The notes beneath the pieces were generated by a model. That model was not told the origin of the DNA. It saw only the letters and a list, made by a program, of their open reading frames with translations, and did no database searches. A stretch of DNA of 64,000 bases from Zhouia amylolytica. Lineage in GTDB: Bacteria; Bacteroidota; Bacteroidia; Flavobacteriales; Flavobacteriaceae. Positions 1 through 8,755 of the stretch are shown piece by piece (position 1 is the stretch's first letter; each line of letters starts with the position of its first letter). The stretch spans positions 279,881 to 343,880 of the forward strand of contig NZ_FPAG01000006.1 of assembly GCF_900116365.1 (NCBI RefSeq), read 5' to 3'. Made by a program: the position numbers and the translations under genes.

Positions 1-111
1 AAAACGGGCTTTATCCCGGACGCCGCAAACAACGGTATGCCCTTGGGCTATTAATACAGGGAGTAGTCGTTTCCCAATGTAACCCGTAGCACCAGTTAAT
101 AATACCTTCAT
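1..111 (-). CDS. NAD(P)-binding SDR-type protein, N-terminal part only
   Basis: The minus strand from 111 to the window edge reads MKVLLTGATGYIGKRLL and continues open for 37 codons. The TGATGYIG glycine-rich loop is the dinucleotide-binding motif of extended SDR / NAD-dependent epimerase-dehydratase proteins. Only the first beta-alpha unit is present, so substrate and exact subfamily (epimerase, NmrA-like) cannot be told. The gene continues to the left of the window. It is divergent from the metallophosphoesterase at 294. Confidence 0.8.
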   Translation of the reverse strand, partial: MKVLLTGATGYIGKRLLPVLIAQGHTVVCGVRDKARF

Positions 112-293
112 AAACCACCTTTTCTATAAAGTTACTAAAAAACCGAGTGAATTAAAGAGATATCTGTTTTGTATCTGGCAGGATGCTTTTTTAGGATGCG
201 TTAAAAATATCGTTATTTAAATATGTCAGGTTTTTATTTTTTATATATATTTAAAAAAAGTTTACAAATAGGAAATTATATAAAATTAATATT

Positions 294-1265
294 ATGAATG
301 ACAGAAGAGCCTTTCTTAAGGGGGCATTAGCCACAAGTATTGTGATTTCACTACCATCGGCGGCATTTAGCTTATTTGATAAAGGAAATAAGGCCCTTAG
401 AGTTGGTATGATTACGGATTTACATGAAGATATAATGCATGATGGTTTGTTGCGTATGGAGGCTTTTCTTAAGGTGATGAAGCGTAAAAAACCGGATGCA
501 TTGATACAGTTAGGAGATTTTGCCTATCCGGGAGATAAGAATAAGGAAGTAATAGAACTTTTTAATAATGCACATCCAAATACCTTACATGTGATCGGAA
601 ATCACGATATGGATGCCGGATATACCAGGGAACAATGTGTAGATTATTGGGGAATGCCAGATCGCTTTTATGTCAGAAAAATTAATGGGGTCAGTTTTGT
701 GGTCCTGGATGGTAATGACAAAGGGTCTCCAGTACATAAAGGTGGTTATGCTTCTTATATAAATGAAATGCAATACCAATGGTTGGAACAGCAATTAGAG
801 CAAATTGATGGTCCTGTCGTGATCGTTTCGCATCAACCCTTGGCCGGAGCTTATGCTATTGATAATGCTGAACAAGTTCAAGGATTATTAGCTAAACATT
901 CCGATAAAATATTGGTGGCCGTAAACGGGCATACCCATATAGATGCCCATTTGGAGGTGCAGGGAATTCATTACGTACATATTAATTCAGCTTCGTATTA
1001 TTGGGTGGGGGGTAAATTTCAACATGATAGTTATGATGAGTCAATTTTAAAGGAACATAAATATATTTCCTATACCTGTCCTTATAAAGAAGCGTTATTT
1101 ACCTTGATGACAATCGACCCAAAAAGTCGAACCATTTCATTCTCAGGTAAAACCAGCAGGTGGGTTGGTGAAAGTCCGGAAGAATTAGGGTTTGAAGGAT
1201 ATGAAAATGCAATCCCGGGAAAAGAAATTGTTCCGGAAATCAGAAAAAGAGAAATAAAGAGCTAG
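294..1265 (+). CDS. Tat-exported calcineurin-like metallophosphoesterase
   Basis: The 323-residue protein starts with a twin-arginine signal: RRAFLK at residues 4-9 followed by a hydrophobic stretch to about residue 26, so export of a folded metalloenzyme is likely. The five metallophosphatase blocks are all visible: DLH (42-44), GD (74-75), GNHD (102-105), SHQP (179-182) and GHTH (212-215). These bind a dinuclear metal centre and cleave phosphoester or phosphoanhydride bonds. The substrate is unknown; exported members of this family often act on phosphodiesters or nucleotides. It stands alone, with no same-strand neighbour. The start has a long AT-rich leader and is fixed by the signal peptide. 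Confidence 0.9.
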   Translation: MNDRRAFLKGALATSIVISLPSAAFSLFDKGNKALRVGMITDLHEDIMHDGLLRMEAFLKVMKRKKPDALIQLGDFAYPGDKNKEVIELFNNAHPNTLHVIGNHDMDAGYTREQCVDYWGMPDRFYVRKINGVSFVVLDGNDKGSPVHKGGYASYINEMQYQWLEQQLEQIDGPVVIVSHQPLAGAYAIDNAEQVQGLLAKHSDKILVAVNGHTHIDAHLEVQGIHYVHINSASYYWVGGKFQHDSYDESILKEHKYISYTCPYKEALFTLMTIDPKSRTISFSGKTSRWVGESPEELGFEGYENAIPGKEIVPEIRKREIKS

Positions 1266-1349
1266 CCTGGCATGATCAATAGAGACTTTTCTTTTAATCC
1301 GGAGCTTCCTGTTTAATAAGGACTATTGCTTTATAATTAATGCGAGGTT

Positions 1350-1847
1350 TTAATGTGGTTTAGCTAATAGGTTTTGGATTTTGTGAGAATTGCTATCCTG
1401 GTCCATATTGAAAAAATACTGTAGTTGCCATTGCTGGGTTTTGATTGCCTGTTTAGAAGACGTCGTATCCCAGGGTGGGTAGACCCTAAAGCCTCTTTTG
1501 CCTTCTTTTTGGTCAGTGCCAATGATTCCTTTTTGTAATAAAATTATTTTTGGGAATATGAATTGTCCTGATTGATTTCCGTTTTGCGTCGTAATCATAT
1601 AAAAATCTATGGCATCACTTTCATGCAATGGTTCAGTAATACCTTCATTATTGCGTTTCCAGCAGGTTACAAATTGTCCGACCTTTTTAGGGGTTGTTTT
1701 TGCTTTCCTGTAAAGAATGCGATGATGGTTTAACTTAAATTGACAGGCATTGTATTCTTTGCTTTCAGTTTCAGTTATAAATTCAGAGATGTAAAGCTCA
1801 GATGGGGTATAAACCTCATTGATAATTATTACTAATTCGGGAGGCAT
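1350..1847 (-). CDS. MepB-like family protein
   Basis: This 165-residue soluble protein resembles the MepB family, named from the gene beside the staphylococcal MepA efflux pump. What I recognise is the spacing of 'SKEYNA', 'GQFVTCWKRN' and the C-terminal 'RVYPPWD' followed by 'SKQAIKTQ'. The biochemical role of MepB is not known, so none is assigned. The upstream gene at 1852-2499 is on the same strand with a gap of only a few bases, so the two are probably co-transcribed. The call rests on remembered motif similarity, not on a search. Confidence 0.65.
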   Translation of the reverse strand: MPPELVIIINEVYTPSELYISEFITETESKEYNACQFKLNHHRILYRKAKTTPKKVGQFVTCWKRNNEGITEPLHESDAIDFYMITTQNGNQSGQFIFPKIILLQKGIIGTDQKEGKRGFRVYPPWDTTSSKQAIKTQQWQLQYFFNMDQDSNSHKIQNLLAKPH

Positions 1848-1851
1848 ATTT

Positions 1852-2499
1852 TTAATTGTTTAGGTCAGATTGATCTAATGATCTGCTTGGGGTTGGGTCG
1901 TTTTCTTTAATTCGTTTACGACATTTTTGCTCAATATCGAATACCTTATTTATTTGAGAAATATAGATGATATCCGGTACAAACTGTTCACTTTTGTTTT
2001 TACCACGTTTCATTTTTCCGGTTCTTAACTCCATTTCGATATTTCCATAATTTCCTTTATTACTAACTCTCATGTTGCCGGAAAATTGCTCCCAGTCTTT
2101 AATGGTGGTATTGCCTCTTCTATATTTGATGAATCGGGTAGGGGTGCCCACAAAGTAGCCACCTTTTTGCAGGAGTTGAACAATGGCTGCAATTAACAGG
2201 AAGATGCCAACAACAACAAACAATCCTATAATAAGACTGGGTGCCAGGATGGTTTCCCAGTTTTCTAAACTTCCTGTTACCGGAATGTCATTTTGTTTAA
2301 AATGAACTTCTTTTCCTTGTATAATCGGTACGATAAAAGCAATCACAAAAATACTTATGAAAACATTCCAAAAGCCTGCAAATGCTAATAGAGTAAGTCC
2401 TTTTCTTCTGGGGAAGTTCTTTTTACTCTTAACTATAAAATCAGTAGGCTCAGACCCTATAATTGTTCTTAAATCTTTTGGAATGGCATTTCTGTTCAT
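1852..2499 (-). CDS. membrane protein of unknown function, two TM segments
   Basis: I do not recognise a family. The 215-residue protein has a basic N-terminal region (about 1-30), a hydrophobic segment at about 35-60, a second at about 88-112, and a charged C-terminal half beginning with a 'GTPTRFIKYRRGNTTIKDWEQF' like stretch that suggests a PH-like or membrane-attached cytoplasmic domain. The C terminus is rich in Lys, Arg and Asp. It lies immediately upstream of the MepB-like gene on the same strand and may share its transcript. Confidence 0.6.
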   Translation of the reverse strand: MNRNAIPKDLRTIIGSEPTDFIVKSKKNFPRRKGLTLLAFAGFWNVFISIFVIAFIVPIIQGKEVHFKQNDIPVTGSLENWETILAPSLIIGLFVVVGIFLLIAAIVQLLQKGGYFVGTPTRFIKYRRGNTTIKDWEQFSGNMRVSNKGNYGNIEMELRTGKMKRGKNKSEQFVPDIIYISQINKVFDIEQKCRKRIKENDPTPSRSLDQSDLNN

Positions 2500-2610
2500 A
2501 AAGTAAAGATACTAAGAATGATTTAAGCCGATCTGAATGGAGCTACTCAAATATTGGAATGGATGAACAGGGGAATGAAAAATCGAAAAGCATCGTATTA
2601 CAAATGGACG

Positions 2611-3156
2611 TTAATCGTTTAAAATCTTAGTTTCAAATCCATCAATACTTTCAGTATTTTTTGCTTCCCAATATGCTTCAATTCCTGTTGATCCTTTTTC
2701 TTTAGCCCATTCCGTAAGTGTGGTACGCTCCTCCTTAAAGTCCATTAAAGGAACTCCAAATCCGCAAGAAGTTTGCACCAGATCTACTTCCATTTCTATG
2801 ATTTGTCTGGAACCATCGTTGTGGTCAAAAAGGGTAATATATTCATGGAATTTTTCATCTCTCTTATGAAAGATTTTAGCGGTTCCGTATAGTCTTAAAA
2901 TTAGTGGAGGGCCTTCAAAAGCACAAAACATGATAGTCATCCGTTGGTTCTTTAAAAGGTGGGCCGCCGTTTCATTACCACTACCGGTAAGATTGAGCCA
3001 CACAATTTTATTTTCGTTTATAACCCTAAAGGAGTCTGTGCCTTTGGGAGAAATGTTTACCCTTCCTTCATCAGCTGCAGTTCCCACAAAAAATACTTTT
3101 TGCGATTCTATAAACTTTTTAAGTCGGGGTTTTATACTGTCTAATTTTCGTCCCAT
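2611..3156 (-). CDS. pyridoxamine 5'-phosphate oxidase-like flavin-binding protein
   Basis: The 181-residue protein has the split-barrel pattern of PNPOx-like proteins: an N-terminal helix, 'VFFVGTAADEGRVNISPKG' near residues 21-39, then 'IVWLNLTGSGNETAAHL' and 'MTIMFCAFEGPPLILRLYG'. These proteins bind FMN or F420 and act as small oxidoreductases; the specific substrate cannot be read from sequence. The N-terminal half fits the fold better than any true pyridoxine biosynthesis enzyme, so I do not call it pdxH. It is followed on the same strand by a tight run of small enzymes upstream (3189-5086) but with its own 30-bp gap. Confidence 0.8.
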   Translation of the reverse strand: MGRKLDSIKPRLKKFIESQKVFFVGTAADEGRVNISPKGTDSFRVINENKIVWLNLTGSGNETAAHLLKNQRMTIMFCAFEGPPLILRLYGTAKIFHKRDEKFHEYITLFDHNDGSRQIIEMEVDLVQTSCGFGVPLMDFKEERTTLTEWAKEKGSTGIEAYWEAKNTESIDGFETKILND

Positions 3157-3188
3157 TGTTTTTGATAAAATTGATAATTATAAAGATA

Positions 3189-3731
3189 TTACTTTTTAAT
3201 TTTTTTAACCATCGTATACATTCCCCGGTATTCATCTTTCATAAATTCAGAATTAAACTTAAAATGGTTTACGATTTCAAATTCCATTTTTTGGTAAAAG
3301 TTAAGAGCAGCTTGTTGGGTGTCCATAGCCTCTAACCAGAGTATAGTCTCTTGCTGAGAGCAAAATTCTTTTTCTACCCATTGAATGAGTTGTTTTCCGA
3401 TTCCCTTACCTTGTACTGAAGGAGAAAGGTATATGCGTTGAAGTTTTACGCTCTTTATATCATTACATTCATGTAGAGCCTCGTTAAGTAAAACTCTTAA
3501 AATACCAATAGCTTCCGATCCGTACCAAATTAAATAGTATTTAGAATTAGGGTTAGCTAACTCTTTTTTAAAATTTTCCGGATTGTATAATAAATTTAGA
3601 TAGCGCTCACCCTCATCTGGCCATAAATGCTTATATACAGGCGGGTAAATTTGTTTCATAAGTTGAAACAATTGCCGATGATCTTGTGTGCGAAGTGTTG
3701 AAAGCTTTAGAATGTCTGTTAAATACTTCAT
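3189..3731 (-). CDS. GNAT family N-acetyltransferase
   Basis: The 180-residue protein has the GNAT acetyl-CoA-binding loop QGKGIG at residues 107-112, preceded by the beta-4 strand 'VKLQRIYLSP' and followed by the helix 'KQLIQWVEKEF'. A C-terminal 'LNFYQKMEFEIV' is the usual motif-B region with a Tyr general acid. The acceptor (protein N terminus, amine or antibiotic) is unknown. The start just upstream of 'MKYLTDILKL' is the only reasonable Met. Confidence 0.88.
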   Translation of the reverse strand: MKYLTDILKLSTLRTQDHRQLFQLMKQIYPPVYKHLWPDEGERYLNLLYNPENFKKELANPNSKYYLIWYGSEAIGILRVLLNEALHECNDIKSVKLQRIYLSPSVQGKGIGKQLIQWVEKEFCSQQETILWLEAMDTQQAALNFYQKMEFEIVNHFKFNSEFMKDEYRGMYTMVKKIKK

Positions 3732-3743
3732 GAAACGCTTTAA

Positions 3744-4091
3744 CTATTCCACCATACTTTTATTGCAATACCCGGATTTATCAAAATCTCTGATGTTTAT
3801 AGAAATAATGGGTGTTTCCGGGAACATTTCTTTTAATGCTTTTACAATACTTCTTGATAAATTATTTTTTTGTTCCTCAGTACGCCCTTCCATGATATTG
3901 CCAAATACATGAATAAAGTCCTTGGTGTCTCCTCCCACATTGTAATAGATGTAAGGATTAATGCGGACTTTGATGTCACCCTTAGCAAACAGGTTCGTGG
4001 CATCAGTGGTGTTGTAAACGGTTTCAATAATAGCTTCTGGACGTTGATGTTCAATTATAGGTTGCGAACACTCAATAATAAAATGAGGCAT
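3744..4091 (-). CDS. 5-carboxymethyl-2-hydroxymuconate isomerase-like tautomerase
   Basis: With the start moved in to the Met at 4091, the 115-residue product begins MPHFIIECS, placing the catalytic Pro right after the initiator Met as tautomerase-superfamily enzymes need. The rest ('KVRINPYIYYNVGG', 'FIHVFGNIMEGRTEEQK') matches the HpaF/CHMI family, which isomerises a dienoic acid in homoprotocatechuate breakdown. No other hpa genes are nearby, so the physiological substrate may differ. The longer reading from 4157 would bury the Pro and is rejected. Confidence 0.8.
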   Translation of the reverse strand: MPHFIIECSQPIIEHQRPEAIIETVYNTTDATNLFAKGDIKVRINPYIYYNVGGDTKDFIHVFGNIMEGRTEEQKNNLSRSIVKALKEMFPETPIISINIRDFDKSGYCNKSMVE

Positions 4092-4173
4092 GATCGTTAT
4101 GTTTTTATTAATTCCTAAGATAAAAATACTGCCTTTACCTTGAAGAATAACTACCAATGTTATTTAAGTAATG

Positions 4174-4689
4174 TTAAATTTTAAGCTCCCTGGCGAACTT
4201 TTCTAATCCGCCTTTCACTTGTGGCGGGATCTCCTCATCAGCAATCCAGGTATGTATGTTTCCTAAATATTCCATGCCTAAATATTTGGCACTTTCTTCA
4301 AAAGGCATCGTGAATCCTTTTTTTAATTCGGCATCCGATCCACAGCTTAAAACAGCCATGTTTTTGCCTTTTAATTGCTTTCCGATTGATTTTTCTGTTT
4401 TCAGGCAATCCGTAATACGATCGAAAAAGTTTTTCATGATCCCGCTCATGGTATACCAATAGATAGGGGTTGCGAAGATTATAGTGTCGTATTTGGTAAC
4501 AATCTCTTTTATGGTAGGTATGAAATCATCATTCTTGTACCTGTAGTCATAATGGTAAGGATGAATGTTTTTGGTATTTAGGTCGACAACCTCAAAACCA
4601 AAGTTGTTTTGTAAAAAAGAGGTCATCCGATTGGTGTTCCCATTACTTCTCGAGCTTCCCTGGATAATAACTGTTTTCTTGTTCATCAT
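4174..4689 (-). CDS. NADPH-dependent FMN reductase / flavodoxin-like oxidoreductase
   Basis: The 171-residue protein opens with a strand and the phosphate-binding loop 'GSSRSNGNTN' at residues 11-20, the FMN site of the NADPH-dependent FMN reductase family. 'ATPIYWYTMSGIMKNFFDR' in the middle is the second flavin-contacting loop. Such proteins reduce quinones, FMN or azo/nitro compounds. The HxlR-type regulator gene lies 73 bp upstream on the same strand, a frequent pairing in which the regulator senses electrophiles or redox stress; that regulatory link is inferred from position only. Two adjacent Met codons make the exact start uncertain by one residue. Confidence 0.88.
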   Translation of the reverse strand: MMNKKTVIIQGSSRSNGNTNRMTSFLQNNFGFEVVDLNTKNIHPYHYDYRYKNDDFIPTIKEIVTKYDTIIFATPIYWYTMSGIMKNFFDRITDCLKTEKSIGKQLKGKNMAVLSCGSDAELKKGFTMPFEESAKYLGMEYLGNIHTWIADEEIPPQVKGGLEKFARELKI

Positions 4690-4762
4690 GTGTCTTTTTA
4701 ATTATGAGAACAAAGGTATGTGGAGCCGTTTTAGCAAACAATAAGGGGCAAATTATGCCCCA

Positions 4763-5086
4763 TTATAAGTTTTCTCCAAATTCAGTAAGTGATTCAAATA
4801 CAATAACTAATTTCGATCCTAAAGGTGTGATGCTATATTCAGTTCTCTTTGGGTATACATCAAAATCTTTCTTATGTATGAGCCCGTCGTTCAACATTTC
4901 TCCCAGCTGTTGGGTTAAAGCTCTTTTGGAAGCTTCCGGTAAGCCTTGTTGAATATCTTTTAATCGTAGATTATGTTGAAGTAGTGTACTTAAAATGGCA
5001 GGCTTCCATTTGCCTGAAATAACATGTAAGGCTTTTTCAATGGCGCAGTCATTTTTTAAGGGCGTTTTTCGCTGGTAAGTACTCAT
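4763..5086 (-). CDS. HxlR-family winged-helix transcriptional regulator
   Basis: The 107-residue protein is the normal size for HxlR/MarR-like regulators. It shows the family opening 'CAIEKALHVISGKWKPAIL', with the N-terminal Cys used as a redox or aldehyde sensor in some members, then 'LPEASKRALTQQLGEMLNDGLI' for the recognition helix and the wing 'YPKRTEYSITPLG'. The likely target is its own promoter and the flavoprotein gene directly downstream (4174-4689). Operator sites were not identified. Confidence 0.88.
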   Translation of the reverse strand: MSTYQRKTPLKNDCAIEKALHVISGKWKPAILSTLLQHNLRLKDIQQGLPEASKRALTQQLGEMLNDGLIHKKDFDVYPKRTEYSITPLGSKLVIVFESLTEFGENL

Positions 5087-5097
5087 ACTTTTTGTGT

Positions 5098-5484
5098 TTA
5101 CGGATACTCATTATTTAACATCCAATCTATAGCCGCTTCTTCTGTGTTAAAGGTTTTGAGGATATAATGTTTTGGGGTGTGTTCTATGACAAAAGGGACA
5201 ACCGTATTTTTAGGGGTGTCGACAAGGACAGCAAACTTTTTGCCACCAAACTGATCTTCTCTTGTATCGAAATAAGCAATGATTTTTTTATGGTCAGCTA
5301 AATTTACATTTAAATTGGCATCTCTGTAATCTAATATAAAGCCATTAACGTCTTTTGGAATGAGGTTGTTTTTAATAGCCAGATTCCAGGATTCAAAAAT
5401 GTCTTCGATACTGATATTACCGTAGTGGGCTCGATAAAGAATTCGAGTGTTTGGGTCGTAGTAATATTTGTATTTTTCATTCAT
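5098..5484 (-). CDS. STAS/SpoIIAA-like domain protein of unknown function
   Basis: A 128-residue soluble protein with alternating strands and helices: 'TRILYRAHYGNISIEDIFESW', 'VNGFILDYRDANLNVN', 'KKFAVLVDTPKNTVVPFVI', and a C-terminal 'FNTEEAAIDWML' helix. This order resembles single-domain STAS/SpoIIAA-like proteins of Bacteroidota. No phosphorylatable Ser is evident and no partner is encoded nearby. The function is unknown. It sits 12 bp upstream of the HxlR gene on the same strand and may be co-transcribed. Confidence 0.6.
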   Translation of the reverse strand: MNEKYKYYYDPNTRILYRAHYGNISIEDIFESWNLAIKNNLIPKDVNGFILDYRDANLNVNLADHKKIIAYFDTREDQFGGKKFAVLVDTPKNTVVPFVIEHTPKHYILKTFNTEEAAIDWMLNNEYP

Positions 5485-5634
5485 AGCTGTAAAAATATAA
5501 AACTATGTACTGTCAATCGTTAAAATTTTGCATTTTTCACTGATATGGAACTCAGTGGTTTTAAAGTCATCACCAGAATACGTATTTAAGCTGAATTCGT
5601 TTTTTCATACTTTGGTATTTTGTTATTTTTAGGC

Positions 5635-6147
5635 ATGAATTTAGAACAATACATCCGCGATATTCCAGATTTTCCAAAACCAGGTGTGGTTTTTAAGGAT
5701 ATCACTCCTTTGTTAAACGACTGTGATGCTTATAATTATACAGTAGGACAGCTTTTAAAGCTTATAGGAGACCAGAAGATCGATAAGGTTATCGGAGTAG
5801 AGAGTAGAGGTTTTTTCTTTGGCATGTTATTGGCACAAAATCTTAAAGCAGGGTTTATACCGGTACGGAAGCCGAATAAATTACCTCATAAAACACTGGC
5901 CCAATCCTACGATCTCGAATATGGATCAGATGCTGTAGAAATACATGCCGATGCGATTCATAAAGGAGATAAAATTTTAATACATGATGATGTGCTAGCC
6001 ACCGGTGGAACTGCTGGTGCAGTATGTCAATTAGTAAAAGAGCTGGGAGGTGAAATTGTTCAATGCAACTTTTTAATGGAACTTACATTTTTAAATGGGA
6101 GGGAGAAACTTGACGGTCATCCTGTCGCTTCTTTACTGAAGTATTAA
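5635..6147 (+). CDS. apt: adenine phosphoribosyltransferase
   Basis: Converts adenine and PRPP to AMP in purine salvage. Starting at the Met at 5635 gives 170 residues beginning MNLEQYIRDIPDFPKPG, the standard APT N terminus; an in-frame Met five codons earlier adds residues the family lacks. 'GVESRGFFFG' (54-63) and the PRPP-binding motif 'ILIHDDVLATGGT' (114-126) are present. The stop codon overlaps, on the opposite strand, the stop of the small gene at 6144-6296. Confidence 0.95.
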   Translation: MNLEQYIRDIPDFPKPGVVFKDITPLLNDCDAYNYTVGQLLKLIGDQKIDKVIGVESRGFFFGMLLAQNLKAGFIPVRKPNKLPHKTLAQSYDLEYGSDAVEIHADAIHKGDKILIHDDVLATGGTAGAVCQLVKELGGEIVQCNFLMELTFLNGREKLDGHPVASLLKY

Positions 6148-6296
6148 TCAAGTGCATTTTTTGTTACGTAGGCACGCCAACCTATAATAGCCAATTGCCA
6201 CTTTTTAGCCTTGCTCACATCGAGTCGCTGTTTGGTAAAAGAGGGGAGTAGCACTTTATTTAATTTTGCCAATGCCTTAAAAAATGCTTTTTTCAT
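6144..6296 (-). CDS. small conserved-looking basic protein, 50 codons
   Basis: A short open frame on the minus strand encodes MKKAFFKALAKLNKVLLPSF and continues to 50 residues ending 'WRAYVTKNAL D'. It is strongly basic, has an aromatic-rich C terminus (WQLAIIGWRAYV) and a clean start and stop. I recall similar small proteins beside apt in other Flavobacteriaceae; that is memory, not a search. Its stop overlaps the apt stop in a tail-to-tail arrangement. No function is known to me. Confidence 0.65.
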   Translation of the reverse strand: MKKAFFKALAKLNKVLLPSFTKQRLDVSKAKKWQLAIIGWRAYVTKNALD

Positions 6297-6304
6297 AAAT
6301 AAAT

Positions 6305-6326
6305 AAGCCTTGAGTTTTCAAGGCTT
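6305..6326. terminator. weak stem-loop between BlaR-like gene and small gene
   Basis: A 9-bp perfect inverted repeat AAGCCTTGA / TCAAGGCTT with a 4-base loop lies just after the stop of the BlaR1-like gene (minus strand). No long T-run follows it, so termination may be partial. Confidence 0.45.
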
Positions 6327-6358
6327 AAACTACAAAATTTTGTTTATATAGCGTCGTA

Positions 6359-8755
6359 TTAATTAGTGGCAATTGATCTGGCTACAAGTATACCGTCTAC
6401 CTTACCAATGATAATGTTGGGAATTCCGTCAGGATTGCGCGATGAATCCCAGGTGGCACTCCCGGCAAATTTATTTTCTTTTGATGTATTGGAAACAATT
6501 TTAATGGCAGTGATATGCCCGTTTTCATTACGCTCGATACCTGAAATATGATACTCAATTCCTTTTTTCATTAAATCGTCAACATAAGCTTGTATTAATT
6601 TGTCGGAGGTACGCTTAGTGATTACAAAGCTACTATGGTCTAAAGGAACTCCTACAGCTAAATTCATATTCTTCTGCGCAGAGTTTTCTTCAGCATTCAC
6701 ACCAACAGATAGTTTCCATGGACTTGCAGCTGTTTTGCTGTTTTTAACCGAGTCGGTTGGATGCCCTTCGACAACTTTCTTCTGTATGCCATATACAACC
6801 GTGTCTTTAGTTTGTGTAGCTCCTGTAAAACCTTGAATGGCAACCTTAGCGGGCGTGTTGTTTTTTTGTGGAGAAGAGGAGCCTTGTTGTTTAGTTTTTT
6901 GGTTGGTTTTTGCCTTTTTGGTGGTAATGAGTATAACTCCATTTTTTCCTTTTTCTCCATAAACCCGGGTGGCATTTTCTCCTTTAAGGATCTTTACACT
7001 TTCAATTTGGTCCGGTGTAATTGTATTTACATTAAAATCTGGCTTTTTTTCTACCCCATCTACCACTATTAATGATTTGATGGTGTTCAGTGTATTGGTG
7101 ATATTGGTTTCCCCTTGTTTATAAGTTGAAATCTCTATCACGCCATCTTTTCCTTTAGCCCCGTAACGATCAATGGCGTCTTTTCCCTTTAGAATATTCA
7201 TATGTTTTATTTCTTCCGGCGCAATACTTTTTGGGTCGTAATTGTCTTGTATCTTACCATCTATAACAATTAAGGATGCATCGATTTGATGTTTTGTAAT
7301 TCCCGGAGCAGTTTTGTAACCAATCTCTTTTATCTTACCATTAGCGTCAAACTCAAAGCTGAAAACCAAATGGCCTATAGGAATTATCCCTTCTATGGAT
7401 GTCGAACCACTATTTCCGTCCGGACCTTTAAAATTAGAAGCAATGGCTATGATTTCTCCTTTTTCATTACGTTTTACATTGAAGAAAGTGAGTGTTCCGC
7501 CGTATTCTTCTTTAAAGGTTCTTACAAAATAGTCGAGCTTTTCATCACTGGTGTTTCTGTTTACCATAAAAATTCTTGATCGATCGTTAACAGGTCCGTA
7601 TCCCGTTACATAATCTCCGGCTTCATCATATACGTGAAATTTGAAAGCGGGTATGCCATTTTCATGGGTGCCACTATTGTATTTTCCACGACTACCAGTG
7701 GATTCAAAAGAAGAATTCAGGCTAACGATTTCATTATTGGCATTGCGATTAACTTCATTAAAAGTTAACGCTATGCCTGTATTTTCTTTTATGAACCTTA
7801 TTTGTTCGCTTAAATAGGTGTCGGTTGAATTTTTGTCGACAACGACATTGAAAGCTGTTTGTTTACTGCTTGAGGTCGTTTTGATCTGCGCTATAGTTTC
7901 TGTATTGAGCGTGTAAATAAACAGAACTAACAACGGGACTACCGATAGATATTTCCATAAAAACAGGCGCTTCGATTTTTGTTTGTTCAGCATAACGATT
8001 CGTTTTTTGATTGATGAATTAAAGGTATTGATGATGTTTAATTGATGAATATTGATATTGGATGATTGTTCCAATAAGAGGTATTGGTATTCTTTTTTAT
8101 TACCCCATACTTCCAGGGTGGCTTTGTCTGCTATAAATTCAAGATTTTCATTAGTTGCCTTTTTGTAAAGCCAGGCAATCGGATTGAACCATTGAAAAAT
8201 GCAAATTAAATGCGTTAAGAGCATATCGGCAGAATGTTTTTGAAAAGCATGTGCCTTTTCGTGACTCAGTACCGCGTCCAACTCTGCATCAGTGATGGTA
8301 CTGTTGATGACAATATAATTGAAGAAGGAAAACGGAGCTTCCACGCAATCCGCTTCAATAATGGTGTATTGATCTGTTTTGTAACGGGTTCCTGATTTAA
8401 GGACTCTTACTAATGAGAGCAACTGTATGATAAATCTGGAAGCAAAAAATAACACCCCGATGCCATAAATGATTTGCATAACCTCATATGGGGTTAATGA
8501 ACTTTCTTCTGGAAGTTGCAAGGGCTGCGTTCCATGTGTGGTTGCTAAAACTGGGTCTACTATAGTAGGGGCATCAATATAAACTATTTCAGTAACGATC
8601 CAAAGTGGCAGAAATAATGCAACCAGAATGCCTGTTAATAAGAAGGCACGGTTGAGATTCAGAAAGGTGCTCTTTTGCAATAGAACACGATAACTAGCAT
8701 AAAAAACTGCTAATAGGAGTGCGCTTTTGGACAGGTATATGTAAAAATCAGGCAT
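6359..8755 (-). CDS. BlaR1/MecR1-like M56 peptidase with TonB-plug-like repeats
   Basis: The 798-residue protein begins with a four-helix membrane domain (segments near 10-25, 38-58, 93-118, 265-285) around an M56 zinc peptidase: HEKAH at 165-169 and a distal Glu in 'NLEFIAD' (about 206). In BlaR1 systems this domain cleaves the paired BlaI repressor. The long extracytoplasmic part has no penicillin-binding domain. It instead carries two copies of a 'LKG..A...YG.KGK.GVI.I.T' motif, a pattern otherwise seen in TonB-dependent receptor plugs. The gene overlaps the BlaI-like gene by one base, so the two form one operon. The signal sensed is unknown. Confidence 0.88.
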   Translation of the reverse strand: MPDFYIYLSKSALLLAVFYASYRVLLQKSTFLNLNRAFLLTGILVALFLPLWIVTEIVYIDAPTIVDPVLATTHGTQPLQLPEESSLTPYEVMQIIYGIGVLFFASRFIIQLLSLVRVLKSGTRYKTDQYTIIEADCVEAPFSFFNYIVINSTITDAELDAVLSHEKAHAFQKHSADMLLTHLICIFQWFNPIAWLYKKATNENLEFIADKATLEVWGNKKEYQYLLLEQSSNINIHQLNIINTFNSSIKKRIVMLNKQKSKRLFLWKYLSVVPLLVLFIYTLNTETIAQIKTTSSSKQTAFNVVVDKNSTDTYLSEQIRFIKENTGIALTFNEVNRNANNEIVSLNSSFESTGSRGKYNSGTHENGIPAFKFHVYDEAGDYVTGYGPVNDRSRIFMVNRNTSDEKLDYFVRTFKEEYGGTLTFFNVKRNEKGEIIAIASNFKGPDGNSGSTSIEGIIPIGHLVFSFEFDANGKIKEIGYKTAPGITKHQIDASLIVIDGKIQDNYDPKSIAPEEIKHMNILKGKDAIDRYGAKGKDGVIEISTYKQGETNITNTLNTIKSLIVVDGVEKKPDFNVNTITPDQIESVKILKGENATRVYGEKGKNGVILITTKKAKTNQKTKQQGSSSPQKNNTPAKVAIQGFTGATQTKDTVVYGIQKKVVEGHPTDSVKNSKTAASPWKLSVGVNAEENSAQKNMNLAVGVPLDHSSFVITKRTSDKLIQAYVDDLMKKGIEYHISGIERNENGHITAIKIVSNTSKENKFAGSATWDSSRNPDGIPNIIIGKVDGILVARSIATN

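Noticed and set aside
2930..3199. Plus-strand frames opposite the PNPOx-like gene
   Set aside because: They are shadow frames of a convincing minus-strand gene with a recognised fold.
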